A DNA stretch of 64,000 nt from Vandiemenella viatica (taxonomy: Eukaryota > Arthropoda > Insecta > Orthoptera > Morabidae), in NCBI GenBank assembly GCA_031002005.1, contig CM061914.1:18214148-18278147 (forward strand). The letters are read 5' to 3'. The position numbers and the translations under genes were made by a program. Positions within the stretch are counted from its first letter, which is position 1. Each line of letters starts with the position of its first letter. Shown piece by piece: positions 20,438 to 31,844 of this stretch. The notes beneath the pieces were generated by a model. The model was given only the letters and a program-made list of their open reading frames with translations. It did no database searches and was not told the origin of the DNA.

Positions 20438-22557
20438 AATGCACATGTATAGTTCCTTCAAAATTGGGCAAAAACTGTAGCTTTGTATAAAAAATAAAAA
20501 AACACAGAAATGAAGGGTGTGGTTAAGGGAAGGTTGGTTGTTTTTGTAAACCTAATGCAGACAGAATTTTTCTCCTTGTTTTAAACTGTACGTAATGCCA
20601 TCGAAATTGAATAAGAACTGTGGAATTCCATAAAAATCATTTAAAATTAAGAGGGGAGGGGAGAGGGGTGGGATTTGACACATCTAACGTAGACAGTATT
20701 TTTCCCTTTGTTTTAAAGTATTCGTGTACAAAGATAGGGTAAAAACTGTAGTTTTGTGCAAATAACATTGACAATAACTAATGGGATGTAAAGGGGTAGA
20801 GGAGTTATATTTTGGGAAACCCTATGTATGCTGAATTTTGCTGTTTGATTTAAAGTATATGTGTGCCAATTTCCATCAAAATAGGGAAAACTTCGTGTAT
20901 TTTTTATATTATAGGGTGAAAAGGGAAAAGGTGGGGTGCTTTTTGAGTTGAACGGGTGAGAGGGATTGGGTTTTTGTAAAACTAATGTCTACTTTTTTTT
21001 TATAGTATGTGTGTACAAAATTCCTTCAAAATATGATAAGAAGTGTTGGTTTGTGTAAAAATTAAGCAGTGGGAAGGGGATACGTTTTTGGAAACCAAAT
21101 GTAGGGTGTATTTTTCTGTTTGAATTACAGTATACATGTGCAAATTTCCGCAGAAATCGGATAAACACTGTAGGATTTTTTTAAAAATTATGTGGTGTTA
21201 CGGGGAAGAGATGTTTTGGTGTTTTGGAAATTTTATTTCTTAGTAACCATCCCGGACAACTCACCAAAGTTTCGCCGTAATCGGTACCCGGAAATGCTTT
21301 GCTATTTCTAGTCTTGAGTTCACATATAGATTAAATGAATACATTTGAAAGTTTGTATCTAGTAAAAATTAGATATTTATGTATACATTGTAATTACTAT
21401 TTCATTCAATTTCTAGTTTATTGCAATGGTCTTTGATATGTAATGTTTTTGGTGATTCCAGTTTCCTGGAAAAAATTAAGGGGATGTAAAGGGAAAGACG
21501 GGTTGTATTTTTAGAAACCATATTTAGGCAGTATTTTTCTGTGTATTTTATAGGATATGTGTGCAACTTTCCATCAAAATCGGATAAAATGTGTGGGTTT
21601 GTCTAAATTAGGGGATGTGAAGGGGATGAGGGGGTGAGTTTTTGGAAACTGTATGTAGGCAGTACTTTTCAATTTGTTTTAAAGTATTTGCGTGCAAATT
21701 TTGGTTGAAATATGATTAAAGCTGTGGGTATGTTTAAATTAATGGCTTTAATGTGCTGGAGGGGGTGGTTTTTCTGAATTTTTCTTTCTTAAGAACCTTC
21801 TCCGACACGCATCGACAACTCTCAAAGGTTTCAATGTAATCGGATAAAAATTGTGGGTTTCAATAAATATCATTGGAAATTAAGAGGGGAGGTGGTAAAA
21901 GGGGAGAGGGGTGGACTTTGGCAAAGACATTATTTTTCTGTTTGTTTTAAAGTATACGTATGCAAAGTTCTTTCAAAATCGGATTATGGTTGTAGCTTCA
22001 TATAAGCTACATTCGTAAAAATTAAAGGAATTTAAAAGGAAAGAGGGGTTGCATTTTTGGAAACCATATGTAGACAGTATTTTTCTGTTTGTTTTAAAGT
22101 ACATCTGTGCCAATTTCAATCAAAATCGAATAAAATCTGTGTGTTTCTTGAATAATGGGGTGCTGGGGGGAAGAGGGGTGGTTTTGGGGTAGAATGGGTG
22201 AGAGGGTTTTGGTTTTTGTAACACTAATGTCTACAGTATTTTTCTATTCTTTTAATAGTATATGCTTGCGAAGTTCCTTCGAAATCTGATAAAAAGTGTG
22301 AGTTTGTGCAAAAATTAAGGGGTGGGAAGGGGGAAGGGGAATGCGTTTTTGGAAACCGTGTTCAAATTTCCATCAAAATCGAATAAAATCTATAGGTTTT
22401 TTTTAAATTATGGGGTTGCTTTTTTTGAAATTTTATTTCTAAGGAACCAACTCGGACGCACACTCGACATCTCACCAAAGTTTTACTGTAATCGGATGAA
22501 CGGTTTAGTAGCGCATAGAGAAAAACAGACAGACATTGATTTTTATATAATAGATAA
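19412..22557 (+). repeat. R1: 3.1-kb degenerate tandem array with element-like ends
   Basis: Starts ctagatgacccggcaatgct and ends aacagacagacattgattt followed by tatataatagat. In between, a unit of roughly 130-250 bp repeats about 12 times. Its landmarks are a purine-rich ggggatgtaaaggggaagag stretch, ggaaaccaaatgtagacagt, atttttctgtttgttttaaa, and tccatcaaaatcggataaaa. A second start-like sequence (acccggaaatgctttgcta, about 21288) suggests two elements joined head to tail. Units vary in length and sequence, so it is old. No coding potential. Confidence 0.8.
20391..20431 (+). repeat. T41 homopolymer
   Basis: 41 T residues within R1, in place of the usual tttttctgtttgtttt block; slippage expansion of that block. 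Confidence 0.95.
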
Positions 22558-22559
22558 CA

Positions 22560-24370
22560 ATAGTATCAAGTTTGGCGGATTCTGAGAAGTACGGATCTGG
22601 TAAGACTGTAACCTGGAGCATGAAGCTAAAGAGAAGAACAACGTATAAAGAGTTTAGCACAGGACAAGAAGAAGTCAAGGATAGAATGCTACCGTGTATG
22701 ACCGAGATTATGTAAAAAAGTGAAAATGTATCTAAAGCAACGCTAGCTTGTGCTACTTTGAGAGAGCATTGAACAGTACATTTGTATGGTACCTGTAGAA
22801 ATAAACGGTAGACAATCCTCAAAATCTTATCGGTTTAAAAAAAAAAAGTTAATTCGTATTCGTTTCAATATCAAAGAAGTGGATGCGCCGTCTGATACAG
22901 TCCGAATTCTATGAACAGGCAGCATTTGTTTTTTTCTCTCTCTCTTTTATTTTTAATGTGATGTATGAATTATATATATATATATATATATACATATTGA
23001 AAATAAATGAATAAATAAAGTAGATAAATTACTTTACTAAAAATTTGGATTGGAAGCTGTCTTTTACCGCACGGAAAACATTTTGACTACAAATATGTCA
23101 TTTTTTTTGGAAACCTGCATCTCGTGATTCTTTTGCTAGTTCTCAAATACTTCTTTTAATCTGAGATTTAATAAAGAGCCAATTTTAGAGGTAAAACCTA
23201 TTACACTCACTAGCACAAATATTGGTTTTCCAGGATAAATGAAAGTATGCAAAACCTGCATTTTGTGTTGCTGCTTCAACTGATAGTCGGACATCCTTCA
23301 CAGTCTACAAGAGAAAAATGGCCTGAAAGAATAAGTTGTCGACTGCGGAAAATGGAACATATAATGTGCTTTGTTGTCCGTGATAAAATCTTTACTTATA
23401 AACTGGAACAAATGAAGAATATGGTGATAGAGAAGGAGAAGCTTTAAACAGTCGCACATACCACTGGTGAAGGAGCGAATCTTCGTTGCTGAGAGATTCG
23501 CAAAATGGTTAAGGACGAAATACATAGTGAAAGGAAATGAGAAAGCTGGTTACGAAACTTTCAACAGTTTCTTCAGGAATCAAAAAGCTGGAAAATACTT
23601 ATGAGTTAGATTGGAATACGTCATTTAAGACCCCTTTTCTCCATTCCCATCTTGATTTGTTTCCAGGTAATTTCGGTTCAGTAAGATGGAAAGAAGATAC
23701 CGGTATCTGTACTTGCTGACTATCGTTGGGAAGTGATAAGAAATGACCCGTAAGTACGCTGTAAACTCAAAACAATGAAAACCAAGTGCTAGAGTTTGCA
23801 CAACCTTGAAATCAGGACGAAGAGACAATTCCTCTTTTGCAGCCTAGCTTTATTTTAATCAAGCATGATGTATAATAACAACCAAAATATTAGACAGGCT
23901 TTGTTGCGGAACTCCCACGAATGGAGAGGAAACAAAAGCATTGTCACCAGAGGCCACGGAAATCTAAGTCCTTTATGTAGGGCATGTTTAAGTTATCTCT
24001 GATGACAGCAGTCTTGGTGGCTAGTTTAAAGTGCGGGTCAGTTTGCTTGTTTCGCAATATGTTTTTCGTATTACTAAACATCGTGTTTACAGACACTCCC
24101 CGCGGCACGAATCAACAGCAGCTAAAAAAATAATTGCTCCACTCTGGAGCCTAATTCACTCTTCTAACTTTCTATTATATATATATATATAGTCACACTG
24201 AAACCTAGTTTTAGCAAACGAAGTGCTAAGTACAGTGCCTATTTATTGCTGGTAATTAGCCTTCCTGCACGCAACATGCAGACCTCTGTATTAAGGGAGC
24301 TGTCATGCAAGTTGTTACAACAGACAGACTATTTACTAGGAAGGGAGTCCTCCGCTCCGGTTGCATGCAG
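22560..24370. other. unassigned, A+T-rich; (TA)n at 22974-22991 and 24176-24191
   Basis: No coding or element signal recognised apart from the two short TA runs. Confidence 0.5.
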
Positions 24371-24375
24371 CACAG

Positions 24376-26290
24376 TTCCCGGTGTTGCCCGCTCTAGTTC
24401 GCGTTGATTTACCAATACACCATTTCCATTCACGCAATGAGAAACGTGTTCCAAGTTTCATACAATTCACGCCATCCATTTCAGGAATTAAAGCAAACCT
24501 AGATTCACCCGCACCTTACCATGAAAGGAGCAGGTTAAAGTTGATTTACCTCTACACTATTTTTATTTCTCCGAAAAGATTCGTGCGTACCAAGCTTCGT
24601 TGATTTCGTACCGAGGGGATTCTATCATTACCGTGGCGCCACAATATGATGATTGATTCTTGTATAACTCGACAAAACAAATCGAAAATAAAGAATAAAA
24701 TGTTTTGATATCTCGCTTGGTTCTCGAGATATCGTATCTCAAAATTGACGTAGTTAGGTTGAAATACGGCCTGGACCAGAAGAAAAATTTCGCTATAGCC
24801 AAATTTGATGATGAATTCTTACGTAACTCGATGAGACAAATGGAAAATATAGAAAAAAAGTTTTTTGATATCTCGCTTAGTTCTCGAGATATTGTATCTC
24901 AAAAGTGATGAGGTTAGGGTGAGATCCGGCCTGGACCAAAAAAAAAAAATTCACCAAAACCATCATATCTACATGGTGGAAATGCACTAGAGGTGTTTTA
25001 TTTTCTTCCTAGTGATTGTTGTTAGGTTGAAATACGGCCTGGACCAGAAGAAAAAACATCAAAAGCAGAAGGAACTATACCTATGGCTGATTTTTAACAT
25101 GCTATATCTCGAAAACCAAGCGAGATGTCAAAAAATTTTATTCTTTATTTTCGATTTATTTTGTCGAGTTCTGGAAGAATTCATCGTCAGATTTTGGCGC
25201 CACGGTAATGATAGAACTGCCCATACCGAACATTTCCGGTACTAAACTAACGGTGGTTTAGCAGCACAGTTCTAAGAATGGGGTGGTTTGGATCCTTTGA
25301 TACGAAATGTCAGTTTTCATTTTAGTCCAGGTTACATTTCAACCCAATTACACCTAATGTTGCTGCTCGAAAATCCAAACACGAACCGTACGCGCATTAA
25401 TACACATCACACAAATTAGAAACGTAGCTGGAATGTGGCTGTTTATCCAGTATTGCGCAGAAAACACAGATTTTGAATGGTTTTTCAGAATCTGAAATCT
25501 TTGAGTAAAAGTTAAAATTTAACGTATGTCTTAAGACATATTTACACATTTATTTTAGAGATAATCTAGCATTACGTGAAATCTATGGAATCGATTTTGA
25601 CCCAGTTTTCACAGTATCAGACATTTGATATGTCTCGCTATGCTTAGTCATCTGGCGTTGGAGCTAAAAATTTTATCATTATGGTACTTTATCTGGGACT
25701 GTAACTCAAAATTAAAATATATTCCGTACCTGTAAAAATATTCTTTACTTTCGATTTGTTTCAGGGATTTACAAACTGCGGCGCCATTTTATCGTGAACA
25801 GAATGATAAAGACGATTGTTAAAGACATTGTAGTTGTGCTGACAGAGATAATGATCAAAGAAAATCTCTGTTGTTTTTTTCGGTATTAGTTTCTAGCTAC
25901 GGACATCAATAGCGTTATAAAACGAATGTCCCGAATTACAGGAAAGAATACTTCAAGTTTTGTTTAGTGTATAAAATAGTTTTTATTGGAAAGTTATCTT
26001 TTTGCTTTCATTAAAGGCTATGGTCAGAGACATTGTTGTTCTGTGTTTAATGCGAAATATCCAACATCTAATCCTTCCATCATTGAGATTTGTTACCATA
26101 CGTTTAGAATTTCATTTAATGAACATAAGTTATGTAACATAATAGATTATGAAACATAAGATATGCCAAACAACTTAATTGAGATTCTAAGCTTTAAAAC
26201 GGTGAAAACCCTATCGAAATCTGCTCAGTAGTTTCTGAGTTTTTATATCTAAATTTATCCGCTTTTCGTTTTATAGATGTAGGTTATTCG
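24376..26290 (+). repeat. dispersed repeat R2, copy 1 (with foldback insertion)
   Basis: Long repeat matching 57655-59185. Starts gttcccggtgttgcccg; shared blocks include ggaattaaagcaaacctag, acactatttttatttctccg, caagcttcgttgattt, ttacatttcaaccc, atgttgctgctcg, acattaaaggctatgg-like segments, and the end gattctaagctttaaaa with tagtttctgagtttt. No meaningful reading frame. Copy 1 is longer because a 593-bp foldback element is inserted. Confidence 0.8.
24622..25214. mobile_element. foldback MITE inside R2
   Basis: Inverted arms of about 115 bp. The left starts ctatcattaccgtggcgcca and the right ends tggcgccacggtaatgatag; both include aaataaagaataaaa and tatctcgcttggtt words. R2 copy 2 lacks this segment at the matching place. 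The interior holds three copies of aaatacggcctggaccag-type sequence (24755, 24918, 25030). No transposase and no clear target-site duplication. Confidence 0.75.
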
Positions 26291-26334
26291 TTTCTATAGA
26301 GCTAGCCCCGCCCCAGTGTCCGTTTTCATACATA

Positions 26335-26645
26335 CCTACTTCATATTTTATCTCCATTTTTACTGTAATCTCCTCACCTGTTTAATGTATATTTCCCGTC
26401 ACTTCTTTTGAAACCTGATTCCAGTCCCTGACTCTGAAAGTTTTACTATTGTCTTACGGTTGAAACCAAATGCTAGTCTATGTCCTGTTCCACGTACGAG
26501 GTGATTATTCGTCGAACATACATTGAAAGAATATGCTATGGCCGAATTCCTTTCCATCCCCCATCCTCTCAAAATTGCCTTCATTTTATATATATCTATA
26601 TATATATTAATTCCTCGGTCCATACTCTCATAACTCGTCCTTCAC
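26335..26645 (-). pseudogene. LINE-A 3' end fragment
   Basis: Minus strand reads, across frames, TGHRLAFGFNRKT, VRDWNQVSKEVTGNI and a TGEEITVKMEIKYEV tail. This aligns with the RDWNKLPIEV...EFKIKI end of LINE-A at 10.7 kb. Frameshifted and stop-containing. Confidence 0.6.
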
Positions 26646-26649
26646 TAAT

Positions 26650-27540
26650 GCTTCCCTGATGCGGCCCTCACATCCTAATTTATTACCAAACGACATGCCG
26701 AGTCATAAAAGACTTTACATAGCGAGATGTTTACATCTGATGCCAGTAGTCGGCAGTTCCCCTCCCATTCACAAAAAAAGGCCTTGACTCATGTTGATTA
26801 TAAGTAATAAGATTTTGAAATTTATCTTCGTTCCATATTGAATTATCCAACTGTTATGAGTAGGTGCACACAATGTTATTTAGCTGTGTTCTTTCTGTAC
26901 AACATCATTACTCTGCAAACAATAACTTAAGACTTGACTAACAACAGATAATTCGTTAAAGCAACGAAGAAAAATAAACCCCAAACAGTACTTTTGTTAG
27001 TTCCTCCGCCTTTTCTACACTGACGAAATATTCCTGTGTCCGACAACATGCATCGCTATTCGTCACAATGGTCTTACCCTTAGTCATCAAACCCACGACC
27101 CACCCTGCAGATATGACTCACCTAAATATCTACAGTTCATCTCACAACTCGTCTTCGCAACGTAACAGTGATAATTATCCTATGAAAACGATAACTAAAG
27201 TCATTTAATTCGTACTAAGGACAGTTATTGCCTCATTTATTACTATTCCGAAATGTTTGAGTTCTTACTATACATAGAAACATTCTGTCTAACTTCTGGT
27301 TCATATGTTTATATATATATTGTTAGTAAAGATTACCACAATAGTCATTGTTGTAAAGTAGTCATTATCATCAGAATGTCGGACAATCAGTCACGAGAGG
27401 GCGTTTTTACAAACAAACAAAAAAAGCAAAGAAGATAAAGTTTTCTGCAGTCGGATAAATTGCTGCATTCAAATGAAAGTACAAAATCTGCCAACAGAGT
27501 ATCCTCAGCTTTTTACTTTGGTAAAGGAGTTAAATTAAAC
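26650..27540. other. no recognisable feature
   Basis: A+T-rich; nothing identified on either strand. Confidence 0.5.
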
Positions 27541-27544
27541 TTAA

Positions 27545-27880
27545 TTGCAATGGAGCGCATGCTCCGGTGGCAATTTCCCTAAACACCCATCTTCCCCCTT
27601 TTCTGCATCCACCTACATTTACCCTTTACAAGTTTTAAGTTTAAATTCTTTCAACATCTATGGCAAATTATTCATCATTTCTCTTGGTAACTTATTCCAA
27701 TACCTGACACCCTTATCTAAAAAAGAGAATCTTCCTACACCCTTGTGCCTGAAATCGAGTGCCAGCTTGTGGTCATGGTCATCTTTTCCCTTCCATGCAT
27801 TACTTTCAATTCTTACACCAATATCTTTCCATGCCTCATCACCAATATACGCCTTGTCTTTGGAATTATCGTAATGGAAA
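27545..27880 (-). pseudogene. LINE-A 3' end fragment
   Basis: Minus strand: a DEAWKDIGVRI segment, WKGKDDHDHKLALDFRHKG, FSFLDKGVRYWNKLPREM, and a FKLKTCKG tail, then the untranslated block ggaaattgccaccgg and gcaattaagttt. Best-preserved LINE-A 3' end after the 10-kb copy. The plus-strand open frame over this interval (109 codons) is an antisense artefact. Confidence 0.75.
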
Positions 27881-28139
27881 ACTAACTACACAAATCTGTA
27901 TAAACTTGAAATACATTCAAATTCCAACGCACCTAACCAGAATGTTACGCAGAATTAAATAATATGGGCAAATTGTTTATAAAAGATACAATCTAGTAAT
28001 ACGGATTATTTGCGTCTGAAAATGCAGTCGGATTTTGAATTCGTTTCTTGTTGTTATTTTCTCATATGCTTTGATACAATCCTTCGGCTCTTCTCATCGT
28101 GAACTAATTTTTTCGTATCTACATATTCATTACAACTTA

Positions 28140-28420
28140 CATTCTTGCCTGTCACGTATTCTAATCTTTGTCTTCCTCTACTGTTCCTGCATCCGACTGT
28201 TCCCTCCACCAACAAATTGACCTATCCAGAATTTCTCGTAATGTCAGAAACCAGACTGTCTCTTCTTTCTGTGTAAGGATATCACAAACCTCTTTGCTCG
28301 CCCATCATCTCCAGAATATATTTATATCCCACTTTGGCTCTGCAGTTAATTCTGAACATCGTTCCATGAAACTTCATTTGGAATATTTGTTATGGAATCT
28401 TGGAAGCCCAGACTTCACTT
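28140..28420 (-). pseudogene. RTE-like LINE 3' fragment
   Basis: Minus strand matches the 3' coding end of the RTE element at 47-50 kb. Bases shared with that copy's complement include cctgtctcttctttc and cccatcat; residues include VNLLVEGTVG and SRGRQRLEYV. The plus-strand 166-codon frame at 28168-28668 runs antisense across it and is not a gene. Confidence 0.65.
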
Positions 28421-28684
28421 TGTTACATGAGCGTAATCTTAGACACTGCCACAAGTCAGCATTTCTGCTATTGTTTGTGACATTTGTCCTGCTTTGGTCT
28501 TTGTTTACTTCAGATTCGTCTCCCAGTATTTATCGATTTATCTTATCTGCTAACAAGCCATCAACAATTCGCAGCGTGCTGATGGTTTTCCCCCTCTACT
28601 CCTACGCGGCATTGAAATATTTCCTTCACTCCGCTGATGACTTCCTGCATACTCGAGTGCAACAATAATGGTGTAGACGCTTTC
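28421..28684. other. unassigned
   Basis: Between two LINE scraps; no independent signal. Confidence 0.4.
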
Positions 28685-28850
28685 AAGATTTCATACATAA
28701 TGGAGTGGTAAATCTTTCTTTCACGTTTAAGAGTGTCGGAGATTGGAATAAATTAGAAACGGAAGTAATGAATAATTTACTAAAAACGCTGAGGGAATTA
28801 AAAATTTATATTCGTAACTGTCAAAAGTACATAAAAAGTATACAAACAAC
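28685..28850 (+). pseudogene. LINE-A 3' end fragment
   Basis: Plus strand reads FKSVGDWNKLETEVMNNLLKT followed by an ELKIYIRN tail, matching LINE-A's SVRDWNKLPIEVTNNLPKT end. Opposite orientation to the fragment at 27.5 kb. Confidence 0.65.
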
Positions 28851-29025
28851 AATAATAAAAAATGATAAGAACTGATTAGTTAGGGTAAAGCTTTTAAATG
28901 TATCGTTATTTTTCTCGATAAATAATACAATCTTAAAATCACTCCTGCTTGTCTTGGACTCCGGTTTTGTTGAACGCACACTGTTTTTCGTTTATTATGT
29001 GTTTGATTTTGTTTTGTTTCTGCAG

Positions 29026-29840
29026 TAGATGACCCGTGCAAAAATTTCGCGAATACAATGAATACTAAGGCTGGGGGTGAAAGAAGAGCCGCCTCATTTG
29101 TTTGAATTGTTTATTTGTTTAGTGTTACAGGTACGTAACAAACGCCGACGCGAGTGAAGCAGTTTATTAATATCTCTGTGACATGTGCTACTGCTATCTA
29201 GAGGCTTGGCTCTGAACTGTCTCATACGCGCGACTTTCACAGTTATTACTTTTGCCGTTTAAGGATCAAATTCCGAAAAATTTCGTTTTTAAAATATGAT
29301 GTGACCAAAGCAGAGACCTTACTCTTTAATATGATAGCTCATTTATCTATTTCGATTAGATATCAAGGCAGATAAATGGGTCATGATTATACCTTATGGA
29401 AATAATTATAATTTTGCCCATTAAGGGCCGAATTCCGAAAAATTCCTTTTTTAAAATATGATTTAATCAAACCAGACACTTAAATCTCTAAAATAAAACG
29501 TTGTTTCTCTGTTCGGTTAACTATCAAGGGAGATAAATAGCTCGTGACAAAAAAAAAAAACAAACAAAAAAACAAACAAACAAAAACAAAAAAACAAACA
29601 AACGAAAAATTCCTTTCTTAAAATATGATGTGACCACGGCGGAGACCCTAATCTTTAAAATTATACCTCATTTATATATATCGATTAGATATGAGGGGAG
29701 ATAAATGGCTCGTGACATAAAAAACGCGTTGTAGAAATATTGATACCTTTGCGCTTTAAGGATCGAATCAAAAAAATTCGTTTCTTAATACATGATGTGA
29801 TTAAAGTGTAGACGGTAAGCCTTAACATGACATCTCATGG
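29026..29840 (+). repeat. R3: four-unit degenerate tandem repeat
   Basis: Starts agtagatgacccgtgcaaaa, like the R1 start. Then four units of about 100-160 bp at roughly 29248, 29410, 29604 and 29746. Landmarks: gccgtttaaggatc, attccgaaaaatt, ttaaaatatgatgtgacca, cagagacc, tcatttatctattt, ggagataaatggctcgtgac. A (CAAA)-type low-complexity stretch (29549-29600) separates units 2 and 3. Non-coding. Confidence 0.75.
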
Positions 29841-29844
29841 TTAG

Positions 29845-30215
29845 TGCGTCGTGTCTGACCTGAGTGTGGCAGGGCCGGTACTGGTCGCTGGCCATGGCGC
29901 GGTGCTGACTGAGGCCCTCAGCTGCCCGCGTATCACTCCCTCCCCACCACACACGCTGCAGCGGCACGCCCACCACGGCGTCGCTCACAGGGATACACCT
30001 GGCTGCCTGCGGCAATCACCACCCAAATAGTAATATCCACACATATACTTTTGGATATTTTTTTGGTCGTTCGTTATTCGGTTAAGTTAATAAATCGCGA
30101 AAAATGATTTTCATTTTTTATTTATCATTTCACTTCCGTTGTAAGGGGAACGCATTATTGAGTTCTATCTTGAAGAGGTGCGTGGGAGAAACCAATAGGG
30201 AATCGCTGCCGCCTA
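29845..30215. other. no recognisable feature
   Basis: G+C-rich at 29870-30010, with a minus-strand 76-codon frame of no recognised type. Confidence 0.45.
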
Positions 30216-30219
30216 GGAG

Positions 30220-30701
30220 TGGACAGTGCGAGTCCATAAACCACGTGGGCGGGGGTTCCCAGGCAAGCAGAGTAGTTTTTCCATTCATATTATTTGTCAC
30301 AATTAAAATGAGGTACATCACATACATAAACATGTGAATATTTATTTCCGTCAATTAATTATCTCTGTAAGTACGATAGTCTGACAAGAGAAAACAGCAG
30401 AAAATATCTTCTGTAAACTAAACGGAATAAGGCGGCCTCCGTTAATGATTAATGATGTGAGGCGTTTTTCCGGAATTCCGGATCCCCCCCCCCCCCCCCT
30501 GGTGAGACTTCGTGAGATTTGGTCGGACCCCGACCCCCTCCTACTAATCGACTTCGGAACTTTTTGAGACCTTTATACTTTTTTTTTTTTTAGCTACCTT
30601 GCTACAACAATTTCAAAGCCTCATTTGAGATTTCCTCAAAAGCCAAGTCGAGCTACGTGGGGGAGGTCGAAATGGAGCGACGTGGTTTATGGACGCTCCC
30701 T
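30220..30701. mobile_element. MITE family M4, copy 1
   Basis: Inverted ends gtccataaaccacgt (30231) and acgtggtttatggac (ending about 30693), followed by gctccct. The interior matches M4 copy 2 at 54612-55000: attaaaatgagg, ttaattatct, gagaaaacagcagaaaat. Contains a C16 run (about 30485-30499) and a cacgtgggcgggggttcc block. No coding capacity; superfamily unknown. Confidence 0.75.
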
Positions 30702-30834
30702 CAGTTCAGGTGGATGAGGCACCCTGGAGCCTCCACGGCCTCCATGATGGCGAAACAACTGGTCACTGTTTGTAGTGCGTGAGCACTCGTTAAAGGCACA
30801 CTCACACAGCCGTGACTTTCGAATATTGGTCCAG

Positions 30835-31015
30835 GAATAAAAAACAAACTTTAAAAATTCTGTGTGTGGAGCATAGCACTTCACGGCAACGAAGTAATAC
30901 CAGAAAGAAGGAAAATTGAATCATTTGAAATCTGGTGCCACAGAAAAGTGTTGAAAATGAGGTGAGCACATACAGTACGAAACGAGCGTGTTTTGGAAAT
31001 GGTGGGTGAGCGTGG
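30835..31015 (+). pseudogene. RTE-like LINE 3' fragment
   Basis: Plus strand reads FCVWSIALHGNEV, RRKIESFEIWCHRKVLKM and VRNERVLEMVGERGW, with stops. It corresponds to the LFVWSTTLYGSETWT ... RRMLKIK ... VLAMMGEKR region of the RTE element at 49.9 kb. Cut off on the right by a tRNA-like sequence. Confidence 0.7.
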
Positions 31016-31090
31016 TTGGAGAGCGGTGAAGGTCTGACCTCGTATTGAGGGGACGCCTGTTCGCATCCCGTGCGGTGCGGTAATATGAAT
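31015..31090 (+). repeat. tRNA-like SINE head
   Basis: A-box-like gagcggtgaaggtctgac followed by cctgttcgcatcccg as a B-box-like sequence. No full SINE body. Confidence 0.4.
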
Positions 31091-31159
31091 GTCCTCCAGC
31101 GCATTACCATTCAGGAGTTGCTCCGAGATCTGCATCATTCTAGTATACTGTACTGTCGT

Positions 31160-31405
31160 TCTGTGTTGAATAACTCCTTCAAAAGTGCCTGAAATTCAAT
31201 TTTAATTTTGTTTTATTTTAAATTTACTCTTTTTAGTTGTATTATACCATAAATAGGTTTCACAAACAAAAGAAATTAATTGCATACTAATGTTAGAAAA
31301 ACTGAGTAATGTATGTAGGGAAAATTCGACACCGTTTATAGACTCATTGAAGATCAAGTGGATCAAGATCATACGTAGGACATAATGATTGGAATAAAAT
31401 TTGAC
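31160..31405 (+). repeat. dispersed repeat R4, copy 2
   Basis: Matches R4 copy 1 (15187-15434) block by block through catacgtaggacataatgatt. Boundaries approximate. Confidence 0.75.
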
Positions 31406-31458
31406 GCCAAAATCAGATGAAAGATCCGGTTTCCATATCCCTGTTTTTATTTTCGCTA

Positions 31459-31660
31459 ACAGAGGCAACGCTCTGACCTCGCATTTGGGGGACGGCGGTT
31501 CGAATCCCAGTCCTGGAATCCAGATTTGGGTTTTTATGGTTTCCTTAAATCACTCCAGGCAAATGCGGGGATGCTTCCTTCAGAAGGCCATGGTTCCCGT
31601 TCGTTGTTCCCTGTCGTTTCGCGCCACTAATGACCTCTGGTTGGTCATATTATGTGTCCT
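31459..31660 (+). mobile_element. tRNA-derived SINE (family 1)
   Basis: Head gaggcaacgctctgacctc and B box ggttcgaatccc (31498-31509), then the body with ggtttccttaaatcactcc, aggcaaatgcggggatg, ttccttcagaaggcc and ttgttccctgtcg. Same family as the minus-strand copy at 13570. Ends where an RTE scrap begins. Confidence 0.8.
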
Positions 31661-31667
31661 GAGCTAT

Positions 31668-31840
31668 CAGTTAAGGGAGCGAACATTCCAAAGTACGAAT
31701 TGTCGGGGAACCCAGAGATTAGAAAATATGAAGCACATAATTGAAGACATAGGTTGTAAGAGGTGTGTTGGGTGAAGAGGTTAGCGCAAAATAGGAAGGG
31801 ATGGAGGATTGCATCAATCCAGTCGACAAACAAATCTTGT
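31668..31840 (+). pseudogene. RTE-like LINE 3' end fragment
   Basis: Reads LRERTFQSTNCRGTQRLEN, MKHIIEDIGCKRC, then the end block aggaagggatggaggattgc and atccagtcgacaaac. It matches the terminal 160 bp of the RTE element (50110-50285). No A tail. Confidence 0.75.
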
Positions 31841-31844
31841 TGTG

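Noticed and set aside
19412..22557. CRISPR or coding repeat protein
   Set aside because: Units are diverged, of unequal length, contain no regular spacers and have stops in all frames.
27545..27874. 109-codon plus-strand frame
   Set aside because: Antisense of a LINE-A 3' end; the sense reading gives WNKLPRE-type motifs.
28168..28668. 166-codon plus-strand open frame
   Set aside because: Its left part is the antisense of an RTE 3' end also seen at 50 kb, and the peptide has no domain resemblance.
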